A stretch of 64,000 nucleotides of DNA from Sedimentibacter hydroxybenzoicus DSM 7310 (GTDB lineage: Bacteria > Bacillota > Clostridia > Tissierellales > Sedimentibacteraceae): contig NZ_JACBNQ010000018.1 of assembly GCF_013403245.1 (NCBI RefSeq), positions 1 to 64,000 of the forward strand, written 5' to 3'. Shown here one piece after another: positions 8,034 through 16,242 of this stretch. The notes below the pieces were generated by a model. That model was not told the DNA's origin. It was given only the letters and a program-made list of their open reading frames with translations, and did not search any database. Position 1 is the stretch's first letter. Each line of letters begins with the position of its first letter. The position numbers and the translations under genes are program-made.

Positions 8034-8065
8034 GTTTTGAAATAATTCAACGATTATTTCAAAAC
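8034..8065 (+). promoter_or_regulatory. Predicted TetR operator O1 upstream of rph copy 1
   Basis: A perfect 13-bp inverted repeat (GTTTTGAAATAAT at 8034-8046, complement at 8053-8065) has a 6-bp centre. The core is TGAAAT-N12-ATTTCA. It ends 5 bp before the -35 box. The same half-site recurs over the -10 region and in front of rph copy 2. Confidence 0.75.
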
Positions 8066-8069
8066 TATA

Positions 8070-8098
8070 TTGACATTACTATTTATATAATATATTAT
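8070..8098 (+). promoter_or_regulatory. Predicted promoter of rph copy 1
   Basis: TTGACA (8070-8075), a 17-bp spacer and TATTAT (8093-8098). It is flanked by O1 upstream and O2 downstream. Confidence 0.75.
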
Positions 8099-8121
8099 GA
8101 AATAAAGTGGTTTAAATTTCA
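8098..8121 (+). promoter_or_regulatory. Predicted TetR operator O2 of rph copy 1
   Basis: TGAAAT (8098-8103)-N12-ATTTCA (8116-8121) has the same spacing as O1. It overlaps the end of the -10 box and the transcription start, where bound repressor would block initiation. Confidence 0.65.
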
Positions 8122-8141
8122 AAACTTCCGGAGGCAAAAAA

Positions 8142-10769
8142 ATGAAGACATATGTCTTAAAATTTAACGAAATTGATAAATCAATGATAATGGATGTAGG
8201 CGGTAAAGGTGTTAATCTTGGAGAATTGACAAAAATAAATAACATAAATATACCTGATGGTTTCTGTGTTACAACAAAAGCATATCAAGAAGCTATTGCA
8301 GGCAATGTTGAGCTGAAAAAATTATTTGCTGAATTATCAGAATTAATGCCCGAAGACAGAGATGAAATATCTTCTGTGAGTAAAAGGATAAGAGAGATTA
8401 TTGAAAATATTAAAATAAACAGTGATATTGAGAATGAAATATTGGATGAATTATCATATTATGACAAGGAACATTCCTTTGCAGTCAGATCAAGCGCAAC
8501 TGCCGAAGATTTGCCCACTGCTTCATTTGCAGGACAGCAGGACACTTATCTGAACATTAAAGGAAATCATGAAATTATCAGATCCATAACAAAATGCTGG
8601 GCATCGCTTTTTACCGACCGTGCAGTAACATACAGAATAAAAAATAAATTTGACCATAAAAAGGTTCTGCTTTCTGTAATTGTACAGAAAATGGTTATGG
8701 CGGAAGCGTCCGGAACAATGTTTACGGCAGATCCTATGACTTCTGACAGAAAAACACTTTCAATTGATGCGGGCTTTGGTCTTGGAGAGGCATTAGTTTC
8801 AGGAATTGTAAACCCGGATATATACAAGGTGAAATTTGAAAGCATTACAGAAAAAAAGATAGGAAAAAAGAAAATAGAAATTAAGCCTGCGGCTGATGGT
8901 GAGACAGAGGAATTAAATATAGATGATGAAAGAAAAGGCATGCAGGTTCTTTCGGATAGTCAGATACTGGCTCTTGCAGGAATCGGCAGGAATATAGAAG
9001 CTTATTTTAACAGCCCTCAGGATATAGAATGGTGCTTGTATAACGATGAATTTTATATAGTCCAAAGCAGAGGAATAACTACTCTGTTTCCAATTCCGGA
9101 TTGTGAAGGCAAAGAAATTCCCAGAGTGTATATGTCAATTGGTCACACCCAGATGATGACTGATATAATCAGACCGTTAGGAATGTCATTTTTTGAAATG
9201 ATTTCAGAATCGACTATGGATAGGATAGGCGGAAGAATATATGCAGATATAACTCATGACTTATCATCATATGCAGGTAAAAAAAGACTTATAATGGCAA
9301 CCGGCAAACAGGACCCGCTGATACAATATGCACTTAATAATTTAATAAAAAATAAAGATTTTATGAAATCACTTCCGCGTGGTGAAAGAAATATTAAGGG
9401 CGGAATATTTACCTTTAAATCTTTGTTAGAAACATTTAACGTAAGCAGGAAAAATAATCCTTACATTATAGAAAGTTTATTAGAACGATTCGAAAAGGAA
9501 ATTAAGGAAACAGATAATCTGCTTTCTGAATTGTCAGGGTCGGATGCTCTTGAGTTCATTCAGAGAGAGAAAGAAAAACTGCTGTCTATGGCTTACGATC
9601 CGACAATGCTTGGAGCAATCATAGCAGGGATAATGGTAAGTGATACCATAAATAAAAGTGTAGAAAAGTGGACCGGTGAAAAAAATATTGTGGACATTCT
9701 GTCTAAATCGGCTGAACGCAACGTTACAACAGAGATGGGGCTTGCACTGTGCGATTTATCAGATGTTGTGCGAAAGTATCCTGATATAATAAATTATATA
9801 TCAGATAGTCCAGACGGCGATACACTTCTGGAAGATATAAAGGGATTGCACGGTGGTGACGAGGTTGTTGAAGCATTCAGGTTATTTCTTGATAAATATG
9901 GCATGAGGTGCCCCGGTGAGATAGATATAACAAAGGATCGCTGGGAAGAGAAACCTGCTCAGCTCGTACCGTTAATATTAAACAATATCAATGTTCTAAA
10001 AAGCAGGGAGCAGCAGGAGAAATTTGAAGCAGGAAAATTAACGGCAAAAGCAAAAGAAGATGAAATAATAAAGTATTTGGAGAGTATGCCGGGCGGTAAT
10101 AAAAAAGCTGAGAAACTGAAGAAGAATATCAGCATCTTAAGAAATTTTATAGGATGCAGGGAATATCCAAAATACTATATTGTGAGAAGATATAAGATTT
10201 ACAAAAGAGTATTAAAAAATATAGCTGATACACTTGTTGCAAAGTGTGTAATCAAAGAAGCAGAGGATATATATTACATGTATTTTGATGAACTCAAAGA
10301 AGCTGTATCTGCAAATAAATTTGATTATAATGTTATTGAGAAAAGAAAAAATGAATATATGCATTTTGAAAAATTAACACCTCCAAGAATAATTACTTCA
10401 GACGGATACGTACCGCCTGTAAAAATGTCGCATTCTGCAAATATTCCGGAAGGTGCATTATCAGGAATTCCGGTTTCATCAGGTATCGTGGAGGGAAGAG
10501 CAAGAGTGATTTTATCAATGAATGATGCCAAGGTAGAAGACGGTGATATTTTAGTGACACAATTTACCGACCCAAGCTGGACTCCGCTATTTGTTACTAT
10601 AAGAGGTCTGATAACCGAAGTAGGAGGCTTTACAACGCATGGAGCGGTTATAACGAGGGAATACGGTCTTCCCGGAGTTGTCGGTATTGAAAATGCCACA
10701 AAGATAATAAAAGACGGACAGAAAATACGGTTGAACGGGACGGAAGGATATGTGGAAATATTAGAATAG
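8142..10769 (+). CDS. rph: Rifampicin phosphotransferase-like enzyme, copy 1
   Basis: An 875-aa three-domain enzyme that resembles Rph (ATP + rifamycin + water to phosphorylated, inactive drug) more than housekeeping PEP synthase. An N-terminal PPDK/ATP-grasp domain (about 1-315; AVRSSATAEDLPTASFAGQQDT, IEWCLY, QSRGITTL) is followed by a substrate domain (about 325-750; KYGMRCPGEID, FREYPKY-like CREYPKY) and a C-terminal swivelling phosphohistidine domain. The catalytic histidine is H833 in TTHGAVITREYGLP; PEP synthases have a cysteine-containing TCHAAI motif instead. The ATG has a GGAGG site. It is divergent from a TetR, with paired operators. Substrate is inferred from family resemblance. 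Confidence 0.82.
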   Translation: MKTYVLKFNEIDKSMIMDVGGKGVNLGELTKINNINIPDGFCVTTKAYQEAIAGNVELKKLFAELSELMPEDRDEISSVSKRIREIIENIKINSDIENEILDELSYYDKEHSFAVRSSATAEDLPTASFAGQQDTYLNIKGNHEIIRSITKCWASLFTDRAVTYRIKNKFDHKKVLLSVIVQKMVMAEASGTMFTADPMTSDRKTLSIDAGFGLGEALVSGIVNPDIYKVKFESITEKKIGKKKIEIKPAADGETEELNIDDERKGMQVLSDSQILALAGIGRNIEAYFNSPQDIEWCLYNDEFYIVQSRGITTLFPIPDCEGKEIPRVYMSIGHTQMMTDIIRPLGMSFFEMISESTMDRIGGRIYADITHDLSSYAGKKRLIMATGKQDPLIQYALNNLIKNKDFMKSLPRGERNIKGGIFTFKSLLETFNVSRKNNPYIIESLLERFEKEIKETDNLLSELSGSDALEFIQREKEKLLSMAYDPTMLGAIIAGIMVSDTINKSVEKWTGEKNIVDILSKSAERNVTTEMGLALCDLSDVVRKYPDIINYISDSPDGDTLLEDIKGLHGGDEVVEAFRLFLDKYGMRCPGEIDITKDRWEEKPAQLVPLILNNINVLKSREQQEKFEAGKLTAKAKEDEIIKYLESMPGGNKKAEKLKKNISILRNFIGCREYPKYYIVRRYKIYKRVLKNIADTLVAKCVIKEAEDIYYMYFDELKEAVSANKFDYNVIEKRKNEYMHFEKLTPPRIITSDGYVPPVKMSHSANIPEGALSGIPVSSGIVEGRARVILSMNDAKVEDGDILVTQFTDPSWTPLFVTIRGLITEVGGFTTHGAVITREYGLPGVVGIENATKIIKDGQKIRLNGTEGYVEILE

Positions 10770-10812
10770 GGTGAATCTTTCACAACCTATGAAATATTTA
10801 TGAAAAAAACTG

Positions 10813-10843
10813 TTGACATTAACGCAGCGTGAATGTGTACACT
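10813..10843 (+). promoter_or_regulatory. MerR-type promoter with 19-bp spacer and operator
   Basis: TTGACA (10813-10818) and TACACT (10838-10843) are 19 bp apart, the overlong spacing typical of MerR-activated promoters. Within the spacer, 10816-10836 is a near-perfect inverted repeat (ACATTAACG-CAG-CGTGAATGT). This predicts autoregulation of the TipA-like gene downstream. Confidence 0.85.
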
Positions 10844-10864
10844 GTTAATGTAAGGAGTGAAGAA

Positions 10865-11629
10865 ATGGAATATACAATAAAAAAACTCAGCGCATTGGCA
10901 GGAGTCAGTACGAGAACATTAAGGTACTATGATGAAATAGGGATTCTGAAGCCGGCAAGAATCAATTCATCAGGTTATCGAATTTATGGTGAAAAAGAAA
11001 TTGATATACTGCAGCAAATTTTGTTTTACAAAGAGCTTGGTGTTAATTTAGACAGCATAAAGGAAATTATTACATCTCCGGATTTTGACGAAACAAAAGC
11101 ACTGAAGCAGCACTATAATGAACTCCTTGCAAGAAGACAGCAATTGGATGCTTTAATCCATAATGTTGAAAAGACAATATTTAATAAAGGAGGGAAAATA
11201 AAAATGAGTGATAAGGAAAAATTTGAAGGCTTTAAGAAAAAGCTTGTAGAAGATAATGAAAAAGAATTCGGAAAAGAAATAAGAGAAAAATACGGTGAGG
11301 AAGCTGTCAAGAAATCCAATGCACAGTTTATGAACATGACAGAGGAACAGTACAACGAATTGCAGGGGCTTGGAAACGAGGTTCTCAAAACATTGAAGGA
11401 AGCCTATAAAGAGGGAAATCCTGCAGGAGAGCTTGGCCAGAAGGCAGCAGAGCTTCACAGGAAGTGGATTACATTCTGTTGGGGAAATTACAACGCCGAA
11501 GCACATGCCAATTTAACACAAATGTATGTGGATGATGAAAGATTCAGGGCTCACTATGATAAGGAACAGCCCGGATGTGCCGATTTTCTAAGAGATGCGG
11601 TTAAAATATATACCGAAAAAATCAGATAA
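10865..11629 (+). CDS. MerR-family regulator with TipAS antibiotic-binding domain
   Basis: A 254-aa protein. The winged HTH (residues 1-70: YTIKKLSALAGVSTRTLRYYDEIG) is followed by a short coiled coil (about 75-110) and a TipAS-type domain (about 115-254; QLNELQ-like YNELQGLG, HRKWITFCWGNYN, AHANLTQMYVDDERF). TipAS proteins such as TipAL and Mta bind drugs and switch on efflux genes. A longer frame begins at 10829, but that GTG lies inside the promoter and operator; the AAGGAG site fixes the ATG at 10865. A terminator follows immediately, so it controls itself and perhaps distant genes. Confidence 0.92.
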   Translation: MEYTIKKLSALAGVSTRTLRYYDEIGILKPARINSSGYRIYGEKEIDILQQILFYKELGVNLDSIKEIITSPDFDETKALKQHYNELLARRQQLDALIHNVEKTIFNKGGKIKMSDKEKFEGFKKKLVEDNEKEFGKEIREKYGEEAVKKSNAQFMNMTEEQYNELQGLGNEVLKTLKEAYKEGNPAGELGQKAAELHRKWITFCWGNYNAEAHANLTQMYVDDERFRAHYDKEQPGCADFLRDAVKIYTEKIR

Positions 11630-11640
11630 AATAAAGCTTT

Positions 11641-11678
11641 AAAATCTTGCGGTTGCTTAAATAACCGCAAGATTTTTT
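11641..11678 (+). terminator. Rho-independent terminator of the TipA-like gene
   Basis: AAAATCTTGCGGTT (11641-11654) pairs perfectly with the complementary arm from 11663, ending in six T. Confidence 0.9.
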
Positions 11679-11805
11679 AACAAATCAATATTAAATTTAT
11701 TAAATCAAATTCTAATGATTCATTAATATTTCTTTTATAGTCTTTTAAGTATGTTTATCCATAATTAGAACATGAGACATTAACATAGCAACATAAGGAG
11801 AGATT

Positions 11806-12393
11806 ATGGAAAGCAAGAAAATTTATATTGTTCTCACGAGAACAAACACAATATTATCAAGAATGATTGGATTTATTAAAGATGATGAATATACACACGC
11901 TTCAATTTCATTGGACAGGCATTTTAGGAAAATGTACAGCTTCGGCAGAAAATATACGTATAATCCTTTTGTAGGACGGTTCGTTAAAGAGAATTTGAAT
12001 GAAGGAGTATATGGAAGGCAGGATAACCTGCACGGTTTAGTAATGGAAATTGAAGTGACCCGAGAGCAGTACAGGAAAGCGGAGAATTTAATAAACGAAT
12101 TTATTTTGAAAAAGGATTTATACAAATATAACTATATTGGACTTGTTAATTGTTTACTTAACAGGGTATCATGCAATAATCACAGATTTTTATGCTCTGA
12201 ATTTGTTTATTATATTTTAAATAAAAGCAGCATAGCTAATTTTAATAAATCCGGAAATCTTGTAAGACCGCAGGAACTGCTAAATATAAAGGGAAGGGTT
12301 GTATTCAGCGGAAACCTGAAAAATACAAACTGGTCAAGAAAAACATTCAATGAGTCTGAACTTATACCAAGGTATCAATACGCGGAAATATAA
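11806..12393 (+). CDS. Permuted papain-like NlpC/P60 superfamily protein
   Basis: A 195-aa protein with the catalytic residues in circularly permuted order: the histidine comes first (THASISLD, H31) and the cysteine later (FLCSEFVYYIL, C130). This is the layout of the YiiX/YebB-like branch of NlpC/P60 hydrolases. There is no signal peptide, so it may be cytosolic. Substrates in this branch may be acyl or amide bonds in lipids or proteins; the actual one is unknown. The ATG has an AAGGAGAG site. It sits between a regulator and a TetR operon with no evident functional link. Confidence 0.75.
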   Translation: MESKKIYIVLTRTNTILSRMIGFIKDDEYTHASISLDRHFRKMYSFGRKYTYNPFVGRFVKENLNEGVYGRQDNLHGLVMEIEVTREQYRKAENLINEFILKKDLYKYNYIGLVNCLLNRVSCNNHRFLCSEFVYYILNKSSIANFNKSGNLVRPQELLNIKGRVVFSGNLKNTNWSRKTFNESELIPRYQYAEI

Positions 12394-12461
12394 TCCGCTT
12401 GTTGATGCCTTTTTTACTTTTATACACCTATAGTACCAACACACAAGTTGAGACTTGTATG

Positions 12462-12513
12462 TTGACATAAAGCATATCATGTGCTACAATGACTAAAACG
12501 ACAAATGTAGTCA
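12462..12513 (+). promoter_or_regulatory. Promoter and predicted operator of the TetR/ABC operon at 12543
   Basis: TTGACA (12462-12467), a 17-bp spacer and TACAAT (12485-12490). TGACTA (12490-12495) and TAGTCA (12508-12513) form an inverted repeat starting at the last base of the -10 box, a natural repressor site. Confidence 0.65.
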
Positions 12514-12542
12514 AATAGTTAAATAAAAAGGAGGAAGTTCAC

Positions 12543-13136
12543 ATGCCAAAGTCTTTTACTGAAAATGAAAGAGAATATATAAAAAGAAGATTAAAGGAAG
12601 AAGCAAAAGAGTGCTTAAATCTATATGGCATCAAAAAAACAACGGTAGATGAGCTTGTGAAAAGAGTCAATATACCCAAAGGAACGTTTTATTTATTTTA
12701 TGATTCAAAAGAATTGCTGCTGTTCGATGTGATTAATGACGTTCAAGATGAAATACAAAGCCATATAATTAGCGAATTACAGGTTTTAAATGGCAACATT
12801 GACAGTGAAGAATTAACTGAACTTTTATTCAGGCTTTATAAAAAGGTTGAAAATACATTTTTATTAAATATTTTAACAAACGGCGAATTAGAACTACTGA
12901 TGAGAAAGCTGCCCCTTGATGTCGTGGAGAAACATTTTGTTCAGGATGATATGATAATTGAAAAGATTCTAGGAGTAATTCCGCATAAGACGGATTTGGA
13001 TATTAAGCATTTCAGCGGAGCATTGCGCGGCATATTCTTGTCCATGCTTCATAAAAGGGAAATAGGCGAAGATGTGTTCGATGGATCATTAAAGCTTATG
13101 ATAAAGGGAATTGCAATTCAATTGGCGGAGGAATAA
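12543..13136 (+). CDS. TetR-family regulator of an ABC exporter operon
   Basis: This 197-aa protein has an N-terminal HTH (KKTTVDELVKRVNIPKGTFYLFYDSKELL, about residues 35-63). It is the first gene of an operon with an ABC ATPase and two permeases; the gap to the ATPase start is 2 bp. It probably represses its own operon through the TGACTA repeat over the promoter and is relieved by a transported compound. The ATG has a GGAGG site. Confidence 0.92.
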   Translation: MPKSFTENEREYIKRRLKEEAKECLNLYGIKKTTVDELVKRVNIPKGTFYLFYDSKELLLFDVINDVQDEIQSHIISELQVLNGNIDSEELTELLFRLYKKVENTFLLNILTNGELELLMRKLPLDVVEKHFVQDDMIIEKILGVIPHKTDLDIKHFSGALRGIFLSMLHKREIGEDVFDGSLKLMIKGIAIQLAEE

Positions 13137-13138
13137 AA

Positions 13139-13981
13139 ATGATTGAAGTTATTGACCTGTCATTCAGCTATAATGACAGACCATTTATTGATATGAATTT
13201 CAGTGTGAAAAAAGGAGAAATATTTGGATTTTTGGGGCCTTCCGGAGCCGGTAAAAGTACTCTGCAAAAAATACTTACAGGGTTAATCAGAAGTTATAAA
13301 GGCAATGCAATTGTAAATAAAACAGAATGCAAAAGCTATAAAGATGATTTTTACGAAAATATCGGTGTTGATTTTGAATTCCCTTCACTGTATGAAAAAC
13401 TGACCGGAAGGGAAAACTTAAAGTTTTTCGGCTCCTTATATTCCAAAAAACTTAGAGATGTTGACGAATTATTAAAAATGGTTGGACTGCAAAACGATGG
13501 AGGCAAAAAAGTTTCGGAATATTCAAAGGGCATGAAGTCAAGGCTGAACTTCATAAAAGCATTACTTCACAATCCCGACATTTTGTTTTTGGATGAACCC
13601 ACCAGCGGCTTGGACCCCAACAACAGCAGAATTATGAAAAATATAATTATCAACGAAAAAGAGAAGGGCAAGACTATAATTCTTACCACACATAACATGG
13701 TTGATGCAACAGAATTATGTGACAAGGTGGCTTTCATAGTTGACGGAAATATAAAAGCATTGGATTCCCCGCATAATTTAATTATGTCCAAGGGCGCGGC
13801 AAAAATAAAATATACCTTTATGGATGGCAAAGAAGAAATCAGAGAATGTATGCTTGGAAAAACATCTGAAGATGCAAAGCTTCAGGAGCTTATAATGTCG
13901 AATAGAATTTTATCAATACACAGCAGTGAGCCAACATTGAATGATATATTTGCGGAAGTTACAGGGAGTGTGCTGCAATGA
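13139..13981 (+). CDS. ABC transporter ATP-binding protein
   Basis: A 280-aa cytoplasmic ATPase that powers the two membrane proteins encoded next. Walker A GPSGAGKST is at residues 33-41. The signature is YSKGMKSRL, the Walker B is ILFLDEPTSGLDP, and the H-loop is TTHNM. The LSGGQ position is changed to YSKGM, as is common in ABC-2 drug and lipid exporters. Translation is probably coupled: its stop overlaps the next start (ATGA). Confidence 0.93.
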   Translation: MIEVIDLSFSYNDRPFIDMNFSVKKGEIFGFLGPSGAGKSTLQKILTGLIRSYKGNAIVNKTECKSYKDDFYENIGVDFEFPSLYEKLTGRENLKFFGSLYSKKLRDVDELLKMVGLQNDGGKKVSEYSKGMKSRLNFIKALLHNPDILFLDEPTSGLDPNNSRIMKNIIINEKEKGKTIILTTHNMVDATELCDKVAFIVDGNIKALDSPHNLIMSKGAAKIKYTFMDGKEEIRECMLGKTSEDAKLQELIMSNRILSIHSSEPTLNDIFAEVTGSVLQ

Positions 13982-14658
13982 GGCTGATAAATCTTATATA
14001 CGGCGATTGCAGGTTTCAGTTCAAATATGGATTTTATTTTATTTATTCTATTTTTACCATAATGTATGTTACCATAGTACTATTTCTTCCTTTGGAATGG
14101 AGGGAAAAAGCAGCAGCTGTTTTAATATTTTCCGATCCTTCCGCAATGGGACTGTTTTTCATGGGTGCAATAGTATTGTTTGAAAAAAGCGAAAGAGTGC
14201 TCAGCACTATAGCAGTTTCGCCTGTAAGGGCAGATGAATATATCATTTCAAAGGTTGTGTCTTTGGGTATAATATCTGCAATTTCAGGAGCTTCCATAGC
14301 TTTATCTGCAGATGCTCAAAATATGTTGATTGTAATAACGGGAGTAATTGCAGGTTCTGCATTGTTTACCTTGATTGGATTAATTGTTGCGGTTAATATC
14401 AACAGCCTGAATCAGTTTGTAACGGCAGCTGTTCCTATTGAAATAATAATTTTTACTCCGCCGATTCTGTACTTGTTTGGATATGATAATAAATTTATGC
14501 TGCTGCATCCGGGATGCGTGATAATAAGTATGATCAGCGGCAGCAGTGATTACATTTTGTTTCTGCCGATATTTATTATATGGTTTTTGTTTCTGTATAA
14601 AATGGCACGTATTAATGTAATCAAAATGTTTCAAAATCTTGGAGGAATAAAGCTATGA
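13978..14658 (+). CDS. ABC-2 type exporter permease, subunit 1
   Basis: A 226-aa protein with about six hydrophobic segments and the ABC-2 hallmark of a cytoplasmic loop before the core helices (SVSPVRADEYIISKV-like VSPVRADEY). It overlaps its neighbours by 4 bp on both sides. The two permeases resemble each other in layout and probably form a heterodimer. Substrate is unknown. Confidence 0.85.
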   Translation: MRLINLIYGDCRFQFKYGFYFIYSIFTIMYVTIVLFLPLEWREKAAAVLIFSDPSAMGLFFMGAIVLFEKSERVLSTIAVSPVRADEYIISKVVSLGIISAISGASIALSADAQNMLIVITGVIAGSALFTLIGLIVAVNINSLNQFVTAAVPIEIIIFTPPILYLFGYDNKFMLLHPGCVIISMISGSSDYILFLPIFIIWFLFLYKMARINVIKMFQNLGGIKL

Positions 14659-15362
14659 ATTTCGCTAACAGCTATGGAAAACTATTTATTTCATTTAAAC
14701 AATATTTAATACAAATTACTAAGGATGCCATGCTTTTTATTATTTGTCTGGCTCCTTTGATGTGCGGAGTATTGTTTAAATTCGGTATACCGGCGGCAGA
14801 AAAACTGATAATACTTGAACCTTACTATCTTTTGTTTGATTTGCTTTTGGCAGTGCTGACTCCTATGATGATTTCATACGTATCCTCTATGGTAATACTT
14901 GGAGATATTGATGAAGGTATAACGAAGTACATGGCAGTCACGCCTCTGGGAAAAAGTGGATATTTAATTTCAAAATTAGTATTTCCGCTGTTTGCATCAT
15001 TTTTTATAACAATTATTGTCATGATGATATTTTCCTTAACAAAAATTGATCTTATGCAGATAATAGGAATATCAATATTAACATCATTGCTTGGGCTTAT
15101 AATGTCAATGATGGTAATATCAATTTCTGCCAATAAGGTGGAGGGTATGGCAGTTATAAAGTTATCAGGGATTACAATGATCGGAATACCGGCGGCATTT
15201 TTGACTGCACAAAACGTTCAATATCTTTTTTTCTTCTTGCCTTCCTTATGGGTTGCCAAGTTTTCTATTGAATATTCATTAATTTATTTTGTTTTATGTA
15301 TTGCCTTATCGTCCGTATGGATTTTATTTTTTATTAAAAAATTTCTGAAAAAAATTTATTAA
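14655..15362 (+). CDS. ABC-2 type exporter permease, subunit 2
   Basis: A 235-aa protein with about six membrane segments. The loop VTPLGKSGYLISKLVFPL parallels VSPVRADEYIISKVVS of the preceding subunit, which supports a duplicated permease pair. It is the last gene of the TetR-ATPase-permease-permease operon. The ATG overlaps the previous stop. Confidence 0.85.
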   Translation: MNFANSYGKLFISFKQYLIQITKDAMLFIICLAPLMCGVLFKFGIPAAEKLIILEPYYLLFDLLLAVLTPMMISYVSSMVILGDIDEGITKYMAVTPLGKSGYLISKLVFPLFASFFITIIVMMIFSLTKIDLMQIIGISILTSLLGLIMSMMVISISANKVEGMAVIKLSGITMIGIPAAFLTAQNVQYLFFFLPSLWVAKFSIEYSLIYFVLCIALSSVWILFFIKKFLKKIY

Positions 15363-15480
15363 TATACTTGAAAAATTTTCTGGGTTTAATAATACATCTT
15401 TTTATAATGGTAATCTTTATAGGATTTTCGGTTATGTTTATTTAGGATATATTATAGGAAAACAGAAAAAGTCAACAGAA

Positions 15481-15516
15481 AATAGTCTTCTTATTTTATT
15501 TGAAGACTATTTTTTT
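15481..15516 (+). terminator. Bidirectional terminator between convergent operons
   Basis: AATAGTCTTC (15481-15490) pairs with GAAGACTATT (15502-15511) and is followed by a T-run. The right arm lies in the last codons of the minus-strand TetR gene. Confidence 0.75.
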
Positions 15517-16078
15517 CACCTAATAAACCATAATAAAACAATTTTCCTAAATCTACTCTTGTTTTCTTGCTTATATTTGTTTGAAGAACGCTATTGATCG
15601 AATCTATATATAATAGTATTGATTCAGTGGAAATGCTGCTATCCAGATAGCCCTCGTTACTGCCCTGTTCAATTAAATTCATTAATAATGGTTCAGTCTT
15701 AGTTTTTTTATACTCTTCAAGAAAGTTTTGAACTGCCTGATCCTTGATAAATTCTGATCGATAAAGATTTTCATCTATACTATCTGCAGATTTCAAAGAA
15801 ATAGCAAAAAGCTTTTCAATTTTATTACGATATGAAATATCGTGACTAACTATTACTTCCAGTTCCTTCATCGTAGAATCCATTAGATTGAATAATACTT
15901 GTTTTGCTAAATTTTCTTTATTTCCAAAAAAATTATATATACTTACCTGAGATACATTTGATTTTTTGGCAATTTCAGCTATACTGACAGATTTAAATCC
16001 TTTAATTGAAAAAAGTTCACCGGCAGCCTTAATAATATCTTCCATTTTCTTTTCTCTTCTAATCTCAAAGCCATTCAT
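15491..16078 (-). CDS. TetR-family repressor, divergent from rph copy 2
   Basis: A 195-aa paralogue of the repressor at 7339-7923: both start MNGxExR, and their recognition helices differ at only two positions (VSQVSIYNFFGNK). The start at 16078 has a GAGGTGAT site; the frame's earlier codons overlap that site. It shares a 164-bp intergenic region with rph copy 2 that contains two palindromes with the same TGAAAT half-site as copy 1. Cross-regulation between the two modules is plausible. Confidence 0.9.
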   Translation of the reverse strand: MNGFEIRREKKMEDIIKAAGELFSIKGFKSVSIAEIAKKSNVSQVSIYNFFGNKENLAKQVLFNLMDSTMKELEVIVSHDISYRNKIEKLFAISLKSADSIDENLYRSEFIKDQAVQNFLEEYKKTKTEPLLMNLIEQGSNEGYLDSSISTESILLYIDSINSVLQTNISKKTRVDLGKLFYYGLLGEKNSLQIK

Positions 16079-16105
16079 TATAATCACCTCAAAACCAGGA
16101 TAACA

Positions 16106-16144
16106 AAATTTATGAAATATTTCAAGGGATTATTTCATAAATTT
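16106..16144 (+). promoter_or_regulatory. Predicted TetR operator O1 of rph copy 2
   Basis: A perfect 14-bp inverted repeat (AAATTTATGAAATA at 16106-16119, complement at 16131-16144) with an 11-bp centre. The core is TGAAAT-N13-ATTTCA, one base wider than in copy 1. It ends 1 bp before the -35 box. Confidence 0.75.
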
Positions 16145-16145
16145 G

Positions 16146-16174
16146 TTGACGTATTCTTTAAACTGTTATATTAT
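16146..16174 (+). promoter_or_regulatory. Predicted promoter of rph copy 2
   Basis: TTGACG (16146-16151), a 17-bp spacer and TATTAT (16169-16174). The layout is the same as the promoter of copy 1. Confidence 0.7.
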
Positions 16175-16201
16175 GAAATGGATAGTAAAAATATTTCATA
16201 A
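16171..16201 (+). promoter_or_regulatory. Predicted TetR operator O2 of rph copy 2
   Basis: TTATGAAAT (16171-16179) and ATTTCATAA (16193-16201) are a perfect 9-bp inverted repeat with a 13-bp centre. It overlaps the -10 box, matching the position of O2 in copy 1. Confidence 0.7.
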
Positions 16202-16242
16202 TTTTATTAAATATTTGGAGGCTTTATATAGGCAAATATACT

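Noticed and set aside
8142-10769. Calling the two rph-like genes phosphoenolpyruvate synthase
   Set aside because: The catalytic loop reads THGAV-x-TREYGLP without the TCHAA cysteine motif of PEP synthase, the middle domain matches the Rph pattern (KYGMRC-GEID, REYPKY), and each is divergent from a TetR rather than placed with central metabolism.
10829-10864. Longer start for the TipA-like regulator at 10829
   Set aside because: That GTG lies inside the operator and -35/-10 spacer; the AAGGAG site fits the ATG at 10865.
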